Assembly (NCBI GenBank): GCA_002281755.1 | Contig: NCHB01000004.1 | Location: 1 to 64,000 of the forward strand | Direction: 5' to 3' | Source: Sulfurovum sp. 16-42-52 | GTDB taxonomy: Bacteria; Campylobacterota; Campylobacteria; Campylobacterales; Sulfurovaceae | Length of the DNA: 64,000 bases | In this document: piece after piece, positions 50,370 to 60,852 of the stretch | Numbering within the stretch: the stretch's first letter is position 1 | Layout of the letters: every line of letters begins with the position of its first letter | Position numbers and translations under genes: made by a program | Notes under the pieces: generated by a model | What the model saw: only the letters and a program-made list of their open reading frames with translations | The model's database searches: none | Told to the model about the DNA's origin: nothing

Positions 50370-51346
50370 CAGCCGCCTGTCTCATAAAAAGCTCTGTTAG
50401 AGATCTCTTTTACTTCATTGGGGTTCTCTTCGCTCCAACGGTTCTCTTTGGGTTTATCTTTAAGCACTTGTGCCAAAACATTCGCTGCACCCTGAATGTC
50501 GCCCTTTTTAACGGACTCTGCGATACTCATCGCTTCATCAAAATACAGACAGGGAATCAGATTGCCTTCAGCGGTGAGGCGTATGCGGTTACAGTTTTCG
50601 CAAAAATCATGTTTATGCGGGTCGATGAGTCCAAACTCGGTACCGTCTTCAAGTGCGTAATTGAAAGAGGGGCTTGCACCCTCTCTTCCCAGTGCGCGGA
50701 TGGTGTGTCCCTCTTTTACTTTTTCAAGTATCTCTTTACCGTGCATCCCTTTAAGTGACTGGTCAGCGTGTCTGTTTTCCATATACTCTATGAAACGGAT
50801 TTTGATACTACGAGCCTTGCAGTACTCCAGCAGATCCAAAATCTCACCATCATTGATGCCTTTAAGCGGTACCATGTTGATTTTGACTTTCAAGCCGACT
50901 TCCAACGCTTTGTCAATACCCTGAAGTACTTTACTGAGGACATCTTTGCCTGCTATCTTTGCGGCTACGTCAGCTTTGAGTGAGTCAAGTGAGATGTTGA
51001 GTCTTTTAAGCCCTGCATCTTTGAGTCTCTGCGCTGCTTCGGGGAGCAGATAAGCGTTAGTAGTGAGTGCCAAATCGATATCGGGTTTATAGTCTGAAAT
51101 CATTTTGATGAAGGTATCAAGGTCTTCTCTAAGAAGCGGCTCGCCTCCTGTAAGGCGTATTTTCGTTACCCCGCCGTCTATGGCTACCTTGACAAATAAA
51201 AACAGCTCTTCAAAGGTCAGCAGATTTTCTTTGGGTACCCATGAAAATGGTTTTTCGGGCATACAGTACTGACATCTAAAATTACAACGCTCAGTCACTG
51301 AGATACGAAGATAATTAACAGTGCGTCCATGTCCATCTATAAGCAT
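50369..51346 (-). CDS. moaA: GTP 3',8-cyclase
   Basis: 325 aa radical SAM protein. First step of molybdopterin synthesis. [17 protein letters not shown] (C-x3-C-x2-C), [13 protein letters not shown], and the second cluster motif [21 protein letters not shown] near residue 240. No Moco riboswitch signature found upstream. Confidence 0.95.
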   Translation of the reverse strand: MLIDGHGRTVNYLRISVTERCNFRCQYCMPEKPFSWVPKENLLTFEELFLFVKVAIDGGVTKIRLTGGEPLLREDLDTFIKMISDYKPDIDLALTTNAYLLPEAAQRLKDAGLKRLNISLDSLKADVAAKIAGKDVLSKVLQGIDKALEVGLKVKINMVPLKGINDGEILDLLEYCKARSIKIRFIEYMENRHADQSLKGMHGKEILEKVKEGHTIRALGREGASPSFNYALEDGTEFGLIDPHKHDFCENCNRIRLTAEGNLIPCLYFDEAMSIAESVKKGDIQGAANVLAQVLKDKPKENRWSEENPNEVKEISNRAFYETGG

Positions 51347-51475
51347 GCAATATCCAATATATAAGTTTTTTAATCATCGTTTCAATAATTTTTCTTAGGG
51401 TAGCAGAATGTAGATAAAAAAGCGATGATATAGTTCAAGAAGAAAAAAAGAGGGGAAAACGAGACCAGTAAAGTG

Positions 51476-51530
51476 ACTCATCACGTGAGATGAGTGCCAA
51501 AATTGGCTTACCGCTGGAGCTTTGCCCTAG
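51476..51530 (-). terminator. Hairpins after petC
   Basis: Two stems follow the petC stop on the minus strand: ACCGCT/AGCGGT across about 51510-51534 and ACTCATC (51476-51482) / GATGAGT (51489-51495). Tail T runs are short, so the exact termination point is uncertain. Confidence 0.5.
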
Positions 51531-51537
51531 CGGTGTA

Positions 51538-52524
51538 TCAATGTAATTCTCTCCACTGATACTTTTTCCATAAGAATGCCAACAATGCAAAGAGGACAAA
51601 GAAACCTATGACCCATGGTCCTAAATTCTCTCTTGCTTTTTTACTCGGATCACCCACTTCAGTGAGGTATTCTTTGACTTTTTCATACCCTTCATGGTTG
51701 AGTCCGACCCTAGGCATGGATGTACCTGCAAGTTGTGATTGCGGATTTTCTATGAATGTCTCCATAAAGTGTTCCCCTCTGGCTCTAATGATCATCGAAA
51801 GATCCGGAGGCAGTTTACCCATGTACGCCTTGATGGCATCTTGCTCATCCAGCACTTTTATCTTATATGCCAGTGCCTCTTTTTCCTGTTTAAATGCAGG
51901 TGTCTCACCCAGCTGTGTCATGTTGGCATAACGCAACGCATGACAGCGCATACACGCTTCAGTATAGGCTTCTTTAGGTGTCACTTCAGCGGCTTTTTTC
52001 TCAAGCATATAGGCTACTACATCGGCAATTTGCTGATTATCACTCATCATCGATTTGATTGAACCCATAGGGTGCATCATCGTATCAGCGTATTTGTGAT
52101 CCACATTGGATGCCATTGCAGGGTCTTTAAGCAAAGCGATCAGATAATTTTTGTCATAAATCTTCCCTGCATGGTCAAGACTTGGGGGAACGACCCCACC
52201 CATATTGGTACCTGTACCGGTGTGACAGCCTAAACAAAGAGCAAATCCTGCTTCGCCTGCAGCCGCATCACCTTTAAGTTTTGAGACTTCAGCGACTTCA
52301 GCCCAAAATGCTTTTTTCTTCTGTGCAAGTGCCGCATCGCCTTTGCGCTCTGCTTCTAGCACATCATCGCTTCCGTCATAGGTAAAACCGTGACTCTCAA
52401 CCTTTATCTCAACACCTTGTGCATCTACTTTTTTATGCATCTCATGATGCGCATACGGCTCTACCAAATAATATGTCAACAATGAAAAGGCGACAACAAC
52501 TGCTGCTATTTTTAATTCTCTCAC
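51538..52524 (-). CDS. petC: Di-haem cytochrome c subunit of the bc1 complex
   Basis: 328 aa. N-terminal membrane helix (about 5-20) and C-terminal helix (WVIGFFVLFALLAFLW) bracket two c-haem motifs CLGCH (97-101) and CMRCH (191-195). The di-haem c4-like form replaces mono-haem cytochrome c1 in Campylobacterota. Passes electrons from the Rieske protein to a soluble cytochrome. Last gene of petABC; starts 1 nt after petB stop. Confidence 0.93.
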   Translation of the reverse strand: MRELKIAAVVVAFSLLTYYLVEPYAHHEMHKKVDAQGVEIKVESHGFTYDGSDDVLEAERKGDAALAQKKKAFWAEVAEVSKLKGDAAAGEAGFALCLGCHTGTGTNMGGVVPPSLDHAGKIYDKNYLIALLKDPAMASNVDHKYADTMMHPMGSIKSMMSDNQQIADVVAYMLEKKAAEVTPKEAYTEACMRCHALRYANMTQLGETPAFKQEKEALAYKIKVLDEQDAIKAYMGKLPPDLSMIIRARGEHFMETFIENPQSQLAGTSMPRVGLNHEGYEKVKEYLTEVGDPSKKARENLGPWVIGFFVLFALLAFLWKKYQWRELH

Positions 52525-52525
52525 C

Positions 52526-53755
52526 TTACGCTCCTTTGCCTATTTTTTTCTCAAACATGGTAATGAGCACCAACACAGGCCCTAACGCCAAAAATGTCCA
52601 TGCAGCAATCTCACCTATCAATGCAAAGGTAGGATCTGTCGGTGGCAGTTTACCCATAGCAGTGAGCACAATCATATCGATGACCAATACCCAGAACCAT
52701 ACGACAAAAAGTCCTCTTTTATGCGCAGGTGCTACATTGGGGCTTCTGTCGATAAACGGCAGGAAGAACAGAGCAATCTGAGCGATACCAAAAGCAATCA
52801 ATCCCGCATCTTTACCAAAAGGACGCAAAATCTCATACGACCACAAAAAATACCACTCAGGGTAAATATGCGCAGGAGTTTTCAAACCGTCTGCAGGGTC
52901 AAAGTTTACCGGATCCATCGCAAAATCAAAGTTATAAAATACCAAATAAAAGAAGAGGATAAAATAAACCCCCATCACAAAGACATCTTTACTCAAAAAC
53001 ACCGGAGAGAAAGGAATCACTTTAGATTCTTTTTTCTTTCCTGCTTTGTACAGTTCTGCGGCTTCTTTAAAGTCGATATCTGCACCTTCTTGGTTGTTGA
53101 CGTGCGGCAGTCTAAGTGTACCAAAATGCAATACAATCAAACCGATAATCACCAAAGGAATCAGTAAAACATGCAACATAAAAAATCGCGTCAAAAACGC
53201 ATCTCCTGGAACATAATCGCCTCGTATCCACTCTACAAGCCCGTATGCTTCAAGTGAACCCCCAGAGAAGAGATTGGTGATAACCATCCCTGCCCAGTAA
53301 GACATCTGTCCCCACGGCAACATATAGCCAGAGAACGCTTCAGCGGAGAACGCCACAAAAAGTGCCATACCCGAGAGCCAAATCAACTCTCTGCCTCTTT
53401 TGTATGAACCATAATAGATACCCGTAAACATATGAATATAGATGATCAAAAAGACTATCGATGCACCCACACCATGAATATGTCTCCAAAGCCAGCCGTA
53501 CCCTACTTCAGACATGATCGTATAATTGACCGAATCAAATGCCAAATTGGTATCAGGCTTATAATACATTAGCAGAAAAATACCCGAGATAACCAAAAGA
53601 CCAAAGGTGGCAGCCAGTACCATGCCCATCGCCCACAAAAAATTGATATCTTTTGGTATCCAATACTCGGTATTGAGCACTTTTTTTAGCGTATTAAGAC
53701 CGATACGCTGGTCTAACCATTCGTTTAAACTGTTTGCTTTTTCAAAATGTGCCAT
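52526..53755 (-). CDS. petB: Cytochrome b of the bc1 complex
   Basis: 409 aa, eight to nine helices in a single polypeptide. Haem-binding His residues lie in WLWRHIHGVGASIVFLIIYIHMF (part) and in RFFMLHVLLIPLVIIGLIVLH. WGQMSYWAGMVITN and PEWYFLWSYEILRPF mark the quinol sites. Generates proton motive force from menaquinol. Confidence 0.96.
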   Translation of the reverse strand: MAHFEKANSLNEWLDQRIGLNTLKKVLNTEYWIPKDINFLWAMGMVLAATFGLLVISGIFLLMYYKPDTNLAFDSVNYTIMSEVGYGWLWRHIHGVGASIVFLIIYIHMFTGIYYGSYKRGRELIWLSGMALFVAFSAEAFSGYMLPWGQMSYWAGMVITNLFSGGSLEAYGLVEWIRGDYVPGDAFLTRFFMLHVLLIPLVIIGLIVLHFGTLRLPHVNNQEGADIDFKEAAELYKAGKKKESKVIPFSPVFLSKDVFVMGVYFILFFYLVFYNFDFAMDPVNFDPADGLKTPAHIYPEWYFLWSYEILRPFGKDAGLIAFGIAQIALFFLPFIDRSPNVAPAHKRGLFVVWFWVLVIDMIVLTAMGKLPPTDPTFALIGEIAAWTFLALGPVLVLITMFEKKIGKGA

Positions 53756-53764
53756 ACTCTCCCC

Positions 53765-54280
53765 TTATACCGTGATGCCAGCAGCTAACATTGCTTTGTA
53801 TTCCGGCCCTTCTTCACCCAATACCAGCTTCGTACCGTCTATCTTAAATGGCGGTATCTCAAGCGGGCTTGGCGGCGGCAATCCGGGTTCATTGATACCT
53901 GAAGTGTCAAACTTTCCACCATGACAGGCACAGAAAAAGAGAAGATTGTCTTTTTGGTACGCAGGGATACAGCCCAAATGCGTACAAAGCCCTATAGTGA
54001 CCAAAAATCTATCTGAACCTATCACGATATCTCTGGGGTTTTCTTTCATTTGGGGTGTTTTTTTCAACACAAAGATAGGCTTGCCTCTCCATTTTTCTAC
54101 CACCAGCTCATTGGGCTGCGCTGCACTCAAATCAATAGTTGTAAAACCTGCAGCCTTGACTGAAGGCAACGGATCCCATGTACGCTTGGCTGCATACAGT
54201 GCACCTACGCCACCCACTGCAGCACAGGCACCCAATGCCATACCCAAAAAGTCTCTACGCCCTTTTTTTTCCTCTTCCAT
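53765..54280 (-). CDS. petA: Rieske iron-sulfur protein
   Basis: 171 aa. Tat-type N terminus (GRRDFLGMALGACAAVGG) serves as anchor. The [2Fe-2S] ligands lie in CTHLGC (99-104) and CACHGGKFD (117-125), the classical Cys-His pairs; the disulfide cysteines are present. First gene of the operon, upstream of petB by 9 nt. Confidence 0.96.
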   Translation of the reverse strand: MEEEKKGRRDFLGMALGACAAVGGVGALYAAKRTWDPLPSVKAAGFTTIDLSAAQPNELVVEKWRGKPIFVLKKTPQMKENPRDIVIGSDRFLVTIGLCTHLGCIPAYQKDNLLFFCACHGGKFDTSGINEPGLPPPSPLEIPPFKIDGTKLVLGEEGPEYKAMLAAGITV

Positions 54281-54459
54281 CTTTCTTCCCTTCTATGATA
54301 GTTATAATGCAATATTATACTATAAACAAAATTGCATTAACACGTCATTAAGAGATACTGAAAATAATGCTTTGCAAAAGAGATTTTTCGGGGATGTTAC
54401 GATGCGTAAATTAAGACTGGTATAGTCTTAATTTATCATTTTCATTATTTTTTATAATT

Positions 54460-55254
54460 TTATTGAACTTTGGTATTTTCTTCCAATTTGATCGCTTCAG
54501 GATCAAGAAAGGCTTCAAGGTCTGCATTGGTAAGTACCTGTTGCATTAGATAACTTTTTTCAAGGTCCAGCGGTTTGAAGGTCGATTCTTCCACAAGTTC
54601 GGCAAATTCAAAGATCTCGTTTGTGAGGGCAAACTCACCTTGTGTGACACGCAGTGTTTTAAAATGCTTTAAAATAGTCTGTGTCGTTTGATTGGGGCTC
54701 TCTTCTATACTTTGGTTACCAAAAGCGATCACATACACGCCTGCTTTGGCAGCTGATTCGACAAAATTCTGTATCCGCCGCAGCTCAACTTCCTGAGTAG
54801 GAAAGTTTTCAAGATTGATCAGTACCAGTTGATACGGCTGTTTGTGTTTTGATTTTTGGTTATGGTCATTGATGGTGGGTCTGTTGCAGCAGATAAGCTC
54901 ATCGTAGCGGGAGATAATCGTATGCTCAATCTCACCAAATAACTCCAACATCATCTGAGGTTTGTGGGCTATTTTATAGAGTTGCAGATACTGCAAAGGG
55001 GAGAGATGATAAAACTTTTTTCTGCCAAAATCAAACATCGCGATGCTCAAACTCTCATGTGGCATCGTAGTCAACAGTTCCAAACAGAGGCTTTCAAGCA
55101 TCACATCGGCTTTGGCTTCAGAGTCTTTATCATACAGCAGACAAAATCCACCCTCTTCACTACTGGTGTACAAAGGGATGATTTGATTCTCTTTGTGCAA
55201 ATCTCCCAGATGAAATCCCCAAGGGAAAGTATAGTTTTCGTTGTTCTCAAGCAT
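54460..55254 (-). CDS. FtsK/SpoIIIE-like protein lacking a P-loop, hypothetical
   Basis: 264 aa. The order of strands (GFCLLYDKDSEAKADVML, then SLSIAMFDFGRKKFYHLS, then QPYQLVLINLENFP) recalls the FtsK-type ATPase core, but no Walker A motif (GxxxxGKS/T) is visible. Soluble, with acidic C-terminal tail. Stands alone between petA and a HAD phosphatase gene. Recognition is weak; may be a structural or regulatory homologue. Confidence 0.45.
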   Translation of the reverse strand: MLENNENYTFPWGFHLGDLHKENQIIPLYTSSEEGGFCLLYDKDSEAKADVMLESLCLELLTTMPHESLSIAMFDFGRKKFYHLSPLQYLQLYKIAHKPQMMLELFGEIEHTIISRYDELICCNRPTINDHNQKSKHKQPYQLVLINLENFPTQEVELRRIQNFVESAAKAGVYVIAFGNQSIEESPNQTTQTILKHFKTLRVTQGEFALTNEIFEFAELVEESTFKPLDLEKSYLMQQVLTNADLEAFLDPEAIKLEENTKVQ

Positions 55255-55302
55255 GGCATTATCTCATTTTTTGCCGCATTATAGCATTTTACACCCGTAG
55301 GC

Positions 55303-55986
55303 TTACAACTTTTCGATGAGTCTGGAGGCTTCAAAGGCATCTGAGACAACAAAGTCTGCAACTTCATCCAGTGCCTCTTCGTCCATATAGCCTGTCAATA
55401 CCCCGATACTTCCTATCCCTGCTTCTTGTGCTGCGAGCATATCTATAGTGGTGTCACCGACAAAATAGGTCACCTTTCCAAATCGATATCCCAGCTGTCC
55501 CAAAGCCTTATAGACAGGTTCAGGGTGCGGTTTTGGATGCTCCACATCTTCTCGTCCGATAAGCACATCAAAGTATTGCATCAAATCAAAATGTTCAAGC
55601 AGTATACGCGAATACTCACTGGTCTTTGTCGTCACCACACCCAGTCTTGCATAGGCATGCGCAAACTCTACCGCTTCTTTTGCACGCGGCAGCAGTGTTG
55701 TTTTTTGTGTATGTACGCTCTGATAGTGTGCTTTGTAGACTTTGACATACGCCATCGCATCATCTTGCGCCACACCCAGCTTCTCAAACATCACATCAAG
55801 GGGCAAACCTATAAGGTCTTTGATGGTTTGTGCAGGGGGAACCGCCACACCAAAAGAGTCAAATGCCGTTGCAAAACTCTCCAGTATCGCTTCGGTTGAG
55901 TCTATGATTGTACCATCAAGATCAAAAAGAACGATCTTGCTTCGTGTAGTGCCTTCTTTCATCTGATATATTGTATTTGAGGACAT
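55303..55986 (-). CDS. HAD-family phosphatase (phosphoglycolate phosphatase-like)
   Basis: 227 aa. Motif I LFDLDGTIIDSTEAIL, cap domain 17-85, motif II VVTTKTS, motif III KPHPEP and motif IV FVGDTTIDMLAAQEAG. Similar to PpaX/Gph proteins. Substrate is not certain. Confidence 0.85.
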   Translation of the reverse strand: MSSNTIYQMKEGTTRSKIVLFDLDGTIIDSTEAILESFATAFDSFGVAVPPAQTIKDLIGLPLDVMFEKLGVAQDDAMAYVKVYKAHYQSVHTQKTTLLPRAKEAVEFAHAYARLGVVTTKTSEYSRILLEHFDLMQYFDVLIGREDVEHPKPHPEPVYKALGQLGYRFGKVTYFVGDTTIDMLAAQEAGIGSIGVLTGYMDEEALDEVADFVVSDAFEASRLIEKL

Positions 55987-56095
55987 TGTTTACCCTTGTA
56001 TTGAAATTTAAACCCTTAAAGAAAAAGGCTCATTGATAAACCGCATCATACCCAGTCAAAGATAAAATTTTGTGATGGGTATCGCATTTCTCAAA

Positions 56096-56470
56096 TTACT
56101 CCAAAAACAGCTCTTGCTCCTGCACAGAAATCATATGACACTGCTGCGGCTTAAAAAACCTGTAACGGTATTTGGCTACGACATCATAAGCAGCATCTCT
56201 GATAAAACGCGGGATAACATAAAAGAGAGTAACCATGTTCCAAAAGCCACCTAAAGAACGAAGTATTTTTAAGATGGCAGAAGATTTGTAGTAGAGTGTA
56301 CCCTCATCATAAAAGACGATAGAGTCAATATCTGTATTGAGTGGCAATGTTTTAACAAACTTGCCTTGAAGTGAGGTGTACCTGAATGTTTTGTGCGTAT
56401 CAAGTTTTATGAGTAGTCTAAGGCTGCGGCTACAGAGTCCGCAAGTACCGTCATAGATGACAATCTTCAT
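56096..56470 (-). CDS. DCC family thiol-disulfide oxidoreductase (DUF393)
   Basis: 124 aa from ATG 56470 (earlier in-frame start at 56485). IVIYDGTCGLCSRSLRLLI contains the D-G-x-C-x-x-C motif of DUF393/DCC proteins. FYDEGTLYYKSSAIL and FWNMVTLFYVIPRFIRDAAYDVVAKYRY fit the family (the latter split here as IPRFIRDAAYDVVAKYRY). Redox role assumed. Lies 23 nt downstream of mnmG. Confidence 0.8.
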   Translation of the reverse strand: MKIVIYDGTCGLCSRSLRLLIKLDTHKTFRYTSLQGKFVKTLPLNTDIDSIVFYDEGTLYYKSSAILKILRSLGGFWNMVTLFYVIPRFIRDAAYDVVAKYRYRFFKPQQCHMISVQEQELFLE

Positions 56471-56493
56471 TTTAGACTCCCCCAATTTTAGTC

Positions 56494-58368
56494 TTACCCT
56501 CTTTTACTCTTTTGCGCCAATCTAATATGTACATGAATAATCTCCAACGCAGCAGGTGTCACACCCGATATCTGTGAAGCAGCAAAGAGCGTAGGTGGTG
56601 TGGCGGTGCTTAGTTTTTCCACGATTTCATTGCTCAGGCCTGAGATATTTTTGTAGGCAAATGCTTCTGGTATTTTGATTTTGAGCATATCATCCATGTG
56701 CAAGATCTGTTGCTGTTGTTTTTCGATGTAACGGCTATATTTGGCTTCTACGAGTATCTGCTCCATCACCTCATCATCGTACTTGTCAAACTCTGGCAAA
56801 AGGGTGATGAGTTTTGCTCTGTCGAACTCCCCGCGCCCTATGACATCCATCCAACAGGTTCTGTCGTTTATCTTCACGGCACCGATAGAGTCTAGTTTGG
56901 CTAAAAACTCTTTGGTTGGTGTGGCATGATTGACGCGTAAAAAGTCCAGTGCCTCCTCGAGTGCTGCTTTTTTGGCTTCAAATTTTGCCATATAGACATC
57001 ATCTAAAAGTCCCAAGGCTTTTGCATGGTGCGAAAGCCTCATGTCAGCATTGTCTTCACGCAAGAGCAGTCTATACTCGGCACGGCTTGTAAACATACGG
57101 TACGGCTCTTTGGTTCCTTTGGTCACCAAATCATCGATGAGTACCCCAATGTAGGCTTCATCACGTCTGAGCACAAAAGGCTCTTTACCCTGTACGCTAA
57201 GCGCCGCGTTGATGCCTGCCATCAGTCCCTGCGCAGCGGCTTCTTCATAGCCTGTCGTGCCGTTAATCTGCCCCGCGGTGTAGAGTCCTTTTATTTTTTT
57301 GGTCTCTAGCGTATGTTTGAGGTCTGTTGGCTGCACATAGTCATACTCAATAGCGTAGCCGTAACGCACGATTTTGGCGTTTTCCATGCCTGCAACCGAA
57401 CGTATCATCTCCAGCTGTACATCGATGGGCAAAGAAGTACTCATACCGTTGATGTAGTACTCTGTCTCATCCATAGTTTGGGGTTCTACAAAGATTTGAT
57501 GGCGCGGTCTGTCTCTAAAACGGTTGATTTTATCTTCGATGCTGGGGCAGTAACGCGGGCCTATGCCTTCTATCTGTCCTGAAAACATCGGTGCACGGTA
57601 AAAGTTGCTTTCGATGATCTCATGGGTTGTCTCATTCGTATAGGTGACATAACAAGGCAGCTGTTTGGGGTTAAAGGTTTTTTTGTCTGTTCTAAACGAA
57701 AAAGGCGGTGGTGGAGTATCACCAGGTTGGACTTCCATCACAGAGGTATCGACCGATTTGGCATCGATGCGTGCACAGGTCCCTGTCTTGAGACGACCGA
57801 TGTTGAGTCCCAAACTACGAAGATACTCTGCCAACTCCACAGAAGCAAACTCACCCTGTCTGCCAGCGGTTTGTTTTTTCTCTCCGATATGGATCAGCCC
57901 GTTGAGAAATGTCCCTGCGGTGATGATGACCTTGGCTGCAGTGTACCGGTTGCCTAGTTGCGTTGTCACGCCTTTGACTTCGCCTTCTTCTATGATGAGA
58001 CCATCGGCTATCTCCTGCTTGACATCCAGATTGTCTGTATTTAGCACCACCGTTCGCATATAGATACGGTACTGATCCATATCGATCTGAGCGCGGCTGC
58101 CTCTTACAGCTGGGCCTTTGGAAGCGTTGAGTGTGCGAAACTGTATGCCTGTTTTGTCTGTACACAGACCCATCTCACCCCCCAGTGCGTCGATCTCACG
58201 TACCAAGTGCCCCTTTGCCAATCCACCGATGGCAGGGTTGCACGAAGATGCCCCTATCTGTTCAGCCAGTATGGTAATCATCAGTGTTTTAACACCCATA
58301 CGCGCACTCGCCAAAGCAGCTTCTATGCCTGCATGACCTCCGCCGATGACGATGACATCATAATTCAT
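56494..58368 (-). CDS. mnmG: tRNA uridine-5-carboxymethylaminomethyl modification enzyme
   Basis: 624 aa FAD protein. [21 protein letters not shown], then [36 protein letters not shown], and the long [13 protein letters not shown] and [15 protein letters not shown] motifs; C-terminal MnmE-interacting helical domain ends with SKRG. With MnmE makes cmnm5U34 or nm5U34 in tRNA. An MnmC-like methyltransferase lies 1.1 kb away. Confidence 0.96.
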   Translation of the reverse strand: MNYDVIVIGGGHAGIEAALASARMGVKTLMITILAEQIGASSCNPAIGGLAKGHLVREIDALGGEMGLCTDKTGIQFRTLNASKGPAVRGSRAQIDMDQYRIYMRTVVLNTDNLDVKQEIADGLIIEEGEVKGVTTQLGNRYTAAKVIITAGTFLNGLIHIGEKKQTAGRQGEFASVELAEYLRSLGLNIGRLKTGTCARIDAKSVDTSVMEVQPGDTPPPPFSFRTDKKTFNPKQLPCYVTYTNETTHEIIESNFYRAPMFSGQIEGIGPRYCPSIEDKINRFRDRPRHQIFVEPQTMDETEYYINGMSTSLPIDVQLEMIRSVAGMENAKIVRYGYAIEYDYVQPTDLKHTLETKKIKGLYTAGQINGTTGYEEAAAQGLMAGINAALSVQGKEPFVLRRDEAYIGVLIDDLVTKGTKEPYRMFTSRAEYRLLLREDNADMRLSHHAKALGLLDDVYMAKFEAKKAALEEALDFLRVNHATPTKEFLAKLDSIGAVKINDRTCWMDVIGRGEFDRAKLITLLPEFDKYDDEVMEQILVEAKYSRYIEKQQQQILHMDDMLKIKIPEAFAYKNISGLSNEIVEKLSTATPPTLFAASQISGVTPAALEIIHVHIRLAQKSKRG

Positions 58369-58465
58369 GGTAAACCCTTACTATCTGCACCTGCGCCAAA
58401 GCAAAGAACAGGAAAAATATATATTTTGCTATAATATTCGCATTATATCGAAAAAAAGAGAGTCC

Positions 58466-59083
58466 ATGTTTACAGGTCTGATTCGCGAAATTGCTACCGT
58501 CAAAAGCTATCAAAACAACATCTTGAGTATCCAATCCAAACACAAAGCAAAACTGGGTGACTCGATCGCAATCAATGGCGTGTGTCTAACGGTCATCAAA
58601 ACCCATAGTGACGGTTTTGACTTGGAGTTAGCCGATGAGACCCGTTCCATCATCGATGAAAGCAAACTCAAAGGAGAGGTACACATGGAGCCTGCCATGA
58701 TGATGACCGATCGTTTTGAAGGGCATATCGTGCAAGGGCATGTAGACTGCGTGGGGGTTGTAGCAAAGATTACACCTAGAGAAAATGCGACTGATTTCAT
58801 CATCACAGTTGACTCGCGCTACATCGTACACATTGTACCCAAAGGTTCGATTACGATTGACGGCATCTCACTCACCGTCAATGATGTCGGCACCAACAGT
58901 TTTAGGCTCACCATCATCCCCCACACCCTAGAAAATACCCTCATGAGACACTACAAAGTAGGCACAAAACTCAACATCGAAACCGATGTATTTGCCCGCT
59001 ACATAGACCACATCCTCACCCACAAAAAGAGTACAAAAAGTATGGGCTGGAGTGAGGTGGATGCAATACAGATGTCGTACTGA
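58466..59083 (+). CDS. ribE: Riboflavin synthase, alpha chain
   Basis: 205 aa from ATG 58466; the longer frame overlaps mnmG. Two repeated lumazine-binding domains: MFTGLIREIATVKSY with SIAINGVCLTV, and GHIVQGHVDCVGVVAKI with DGISLTVNDV. Dismutates 6,7-dimethyl-8-ribityllumazine. Divergent from mnmG. No FMN riboswitch found in the 97-nt gap. Confidence 0.94.
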   Translation: MFTGLIREIATVKSYQNNILSIQSKHKAKLGDSIAINGVCLTVIKTHSDGFDLELADETRSIIDESKLKGEVHMEPAMMMTDRFEGHIVQGHVDCVGVVAKITPRENATDFIITVDSRYIVHIVPKGSITIDGISLTVNDVGTNSFRLTIIPHTLENTLMRHYKVGTKLNIETDVFARYIDHILTHKKSTKSMGWSEVDAIQMSY

Positions 59084-59114
59084 TCAAGTCGATTTTTAAA
59101 ACTTTATATCTGCT

Positions 59115-59465
59115 CTAAAGCGTATATTCGACTACATGAGGTTTTTGAATGGTATAAAAATAGAAAAGATAAAGCAAAAGCCCAACAATATATAATCCAA
59201 AACCAATCATCATCAGCCCTAAGCTTAAATATTTTTTCTCACCTCTGACACTTTTTTCAGTGGTATGCACAATGGTGTATCCATTTTTTATTAACATTTC
59301 CTTATACAGCTTCATTTTTTCATTGTCTGATAAAGAACTGTTTTCATAAACATTTTTGTAAAAATCATCAAATGTATGTTGATACTCCATCTTATGTCTC
59401 TTCTCTACCACAAAATACGTATAGAGTCCAATAGGCAGTAAAAACCACAAAAGAACCTGACTCAT
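59115..59465 (-). CDS. Small hypothetical membrane protein
   Basis: 116 aa. Two helices (about 3-18, 86-110) around a soluble loop with many Tyr/Lys (KMEYQHTFDDFYKNVYENS). Not recognised. Lies between ribE (convergent) and the MnmC-like gene. Confidence 0.55.
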   Translation of the reverse strand: MSQVLLWFLLPIGLYTYFVVEKRHKMEYQHTFDDFYKNVYENSSLSDNEKMKLYKEMLIKNGYTIVHTTEKSVRGEKKYLSLGLMMIGFGLYIVGLLLYLFYFYTIQKPHVVEYTL

Positions 59466-59490
59466 AGCCTTTCCTCGAAATTACGATATT

Positions 59491-60276
59491 TTATAAACGA
59501 GACATTATACTAAAATCTGTATCCCTCAAACTCCTAGCCTCCGTGTTTCGGCTCTTTTTGAGTTCCATGTCGATGTACTCTAACCCTTCAAGCATCTTTA
59601 AACTCGCCACGGTAGAGTAGCGCATCATCTCAGCTCTATGCACAAAGATGAAAAAACCGTTTTCATAGAGTCCTAGGCGTATGGCTGCCGCGGTGGAGTA
59701 GGTCGTCAAGATGGCATCGTCAAGGCACTTAGTCCGAAGGTCTGCAAACCATTCTCGTGTCCACAGTAGTGGGTTGTGTGCTGGACTGAAGGCATCTTGG
59801 TAGATGATGTCTATCTTTTCTTGCAGGTTTGGGATGCTTTTTCTGGCATCGCCCAGCAGAATCTCTATCTTGAACTGTTCATCTTCGTAGTAGAGGTTTT
59901 GACTGATGGCGTGTATGATGGGTCTGATGCCGTCAAATGCTGAAGGAAAATCAAAAGTATCGAGTGAGCGTACAAGTCCCTCATCAAATTCGGGAGAAAG
60001 TATGTGTACTTTGGTTGAGAGATTCAGTTTTTTAATGGTGTACAGGGTTGCAAAGGTGTTGTATCCTAAACCGAAACAGATATCCAATATCGTCAGTTTT
60101 TGCTTCTCTTGGCTCAAAGCCAAAGCGGGTTTGACATGCTTTTCTAAGCTTTCATGCAAAGCGCCGTCTTTGGTGGAGTGGTAAGGCTCATCAAACTCTT
60201 GTGAAAAAAGGGTGTGACTGCCGTCTTCACACCGTATGAGCGTTTTTTGGGGTCTTAGTGTTTCATTGTACATCAA
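59491..60276 (-). CDS. MnmC-like tRNA (mnm5s2U34)-methyltransferase
   Basis: 261 aa. KTLIRCEDGSHTLFSQEFDEPYHSTKDGAL (split here: DGSHTLFSQEFDEPYHS) is the conserved MnmC/MnmD start. ILDICFGLGYNTFATLYTI is the SAM motif, and IIYQDAFSPAHNPLLWT the catalytic segment. No FAD oxidoreductase half, so it is the methyltransferase-only form. Coupled to luxS: 3 nt gap. Confidence 0.85.
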   Translation of the reverse strand: MMYNETLRPQKTLIRCEDGSHTLFSQEFDEPYHSTKDGALHESLEKHVKPALALSQEKQKLTILDICFGLGYNTFATLYTIKKLNLSTKVHILSPEFDEGLVRSLDTFDFPSAFDGIRPIIHAISQNLYYEDEQFKIEILLGDARKSIPNLQEKIDIIYQDAFSPAHNPLLWTREWFADLRTKCLDDAILTTYSTAAAIRLGLYENGFFIFVHRAEMMRYSTVASLKMLEGLEYIDMELKKSRNTEARSLRDTDFSIMSRL

Positions 60277-60279
60277 AAA

Positions 60280-60798
60280 TTAATGTTTGTTGGCTTCTTT
60301 GAGTTGTTTTTTGCTCATCTTCAATGCTTTGTTGTCCATCTCCCCCACCCCTCTTTGGATGACGGTTTGGGCGATCTCTTTTGCTTCAGAGAGTGAATGC
60401 ATATTGCAGGTTCCGCACTGATAGAGATTGAGCTCGGGTATTTGGTCTTCACTTTTGACACCCAGTACATCTTCCATCGATTTTTGCCATGCTTTGGCTA
60501 CTTTTTTAGCCTTGGGATGACCCAACAGTGACATATAAAACCCTGTTCGGCACCCCATAGGAGAGATATCGATGATCTCCACCTTGTCACTGTTGAGATG
60601 GTCTCTCATAAAACCTGCAAACAGATGTTCAAGCGTATGGATACCTTTTTCAGGGAGTATCTCTTGGTTAGGCACACAAAAACGCAAGTCAAATACGGTG
60701 ATGGCATCGCCGCTTGGGCTTTTCATCTTCTTAGCAACACGTACAGCAGGTGCTATCATCTTCGTGTGGTCTACGGTAAAACTGTCTAATAATGGCAT
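60280..60798 (-). CDS. luxS: S-ribosylhomocysteine lyase
   Basis: 172 aa. Detoxifies S-ribosylhomocysteine, giving DPD/AI-2. [17 protein letters not shown] at the start; metal site [15 protein letters not shown] (HxxEH) plus the later Cys in [10 protein letters not shown]; catalytic Cys in [13 protein letters not shown]. Standard length. Confidence 0.96.
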   Translation of the reverse strand: MPLLDSFTVDHTKMIAPAVRVAKKMKSPSGDAITVFDLRFCVPNQEILPEKGIHTLEHLFAGFMRDHLNSDKVEIIDISPMGCRTGFYMSLLGHPKAKKVAKAWQKSMEDVLGVKSEDQIPELNLYQCGTCNMHSLSEAKEIAQTVIQRGVGEMDNKALKMSKKQLKEANKH

Positions 60799-60852
60799 GG
60801 GATTTCCTTAAATGTTTTATGGATTATAGCAAGATTTGAGGCACAAAACTTG

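Noticed and set aside
51347-51537. tRNA or small RNA gene
   Set aside because: Hairpins are present but there is no cloverleaf or T-loop consensus; terminator is simpler.
57665-58063. Long open frame opposite mnmG
   Set aside because: Shadow of a well-conserved gene on the other strand; composition and translation are not protein-like. Same applies to frames opposite hom, purF, dabB and petB.
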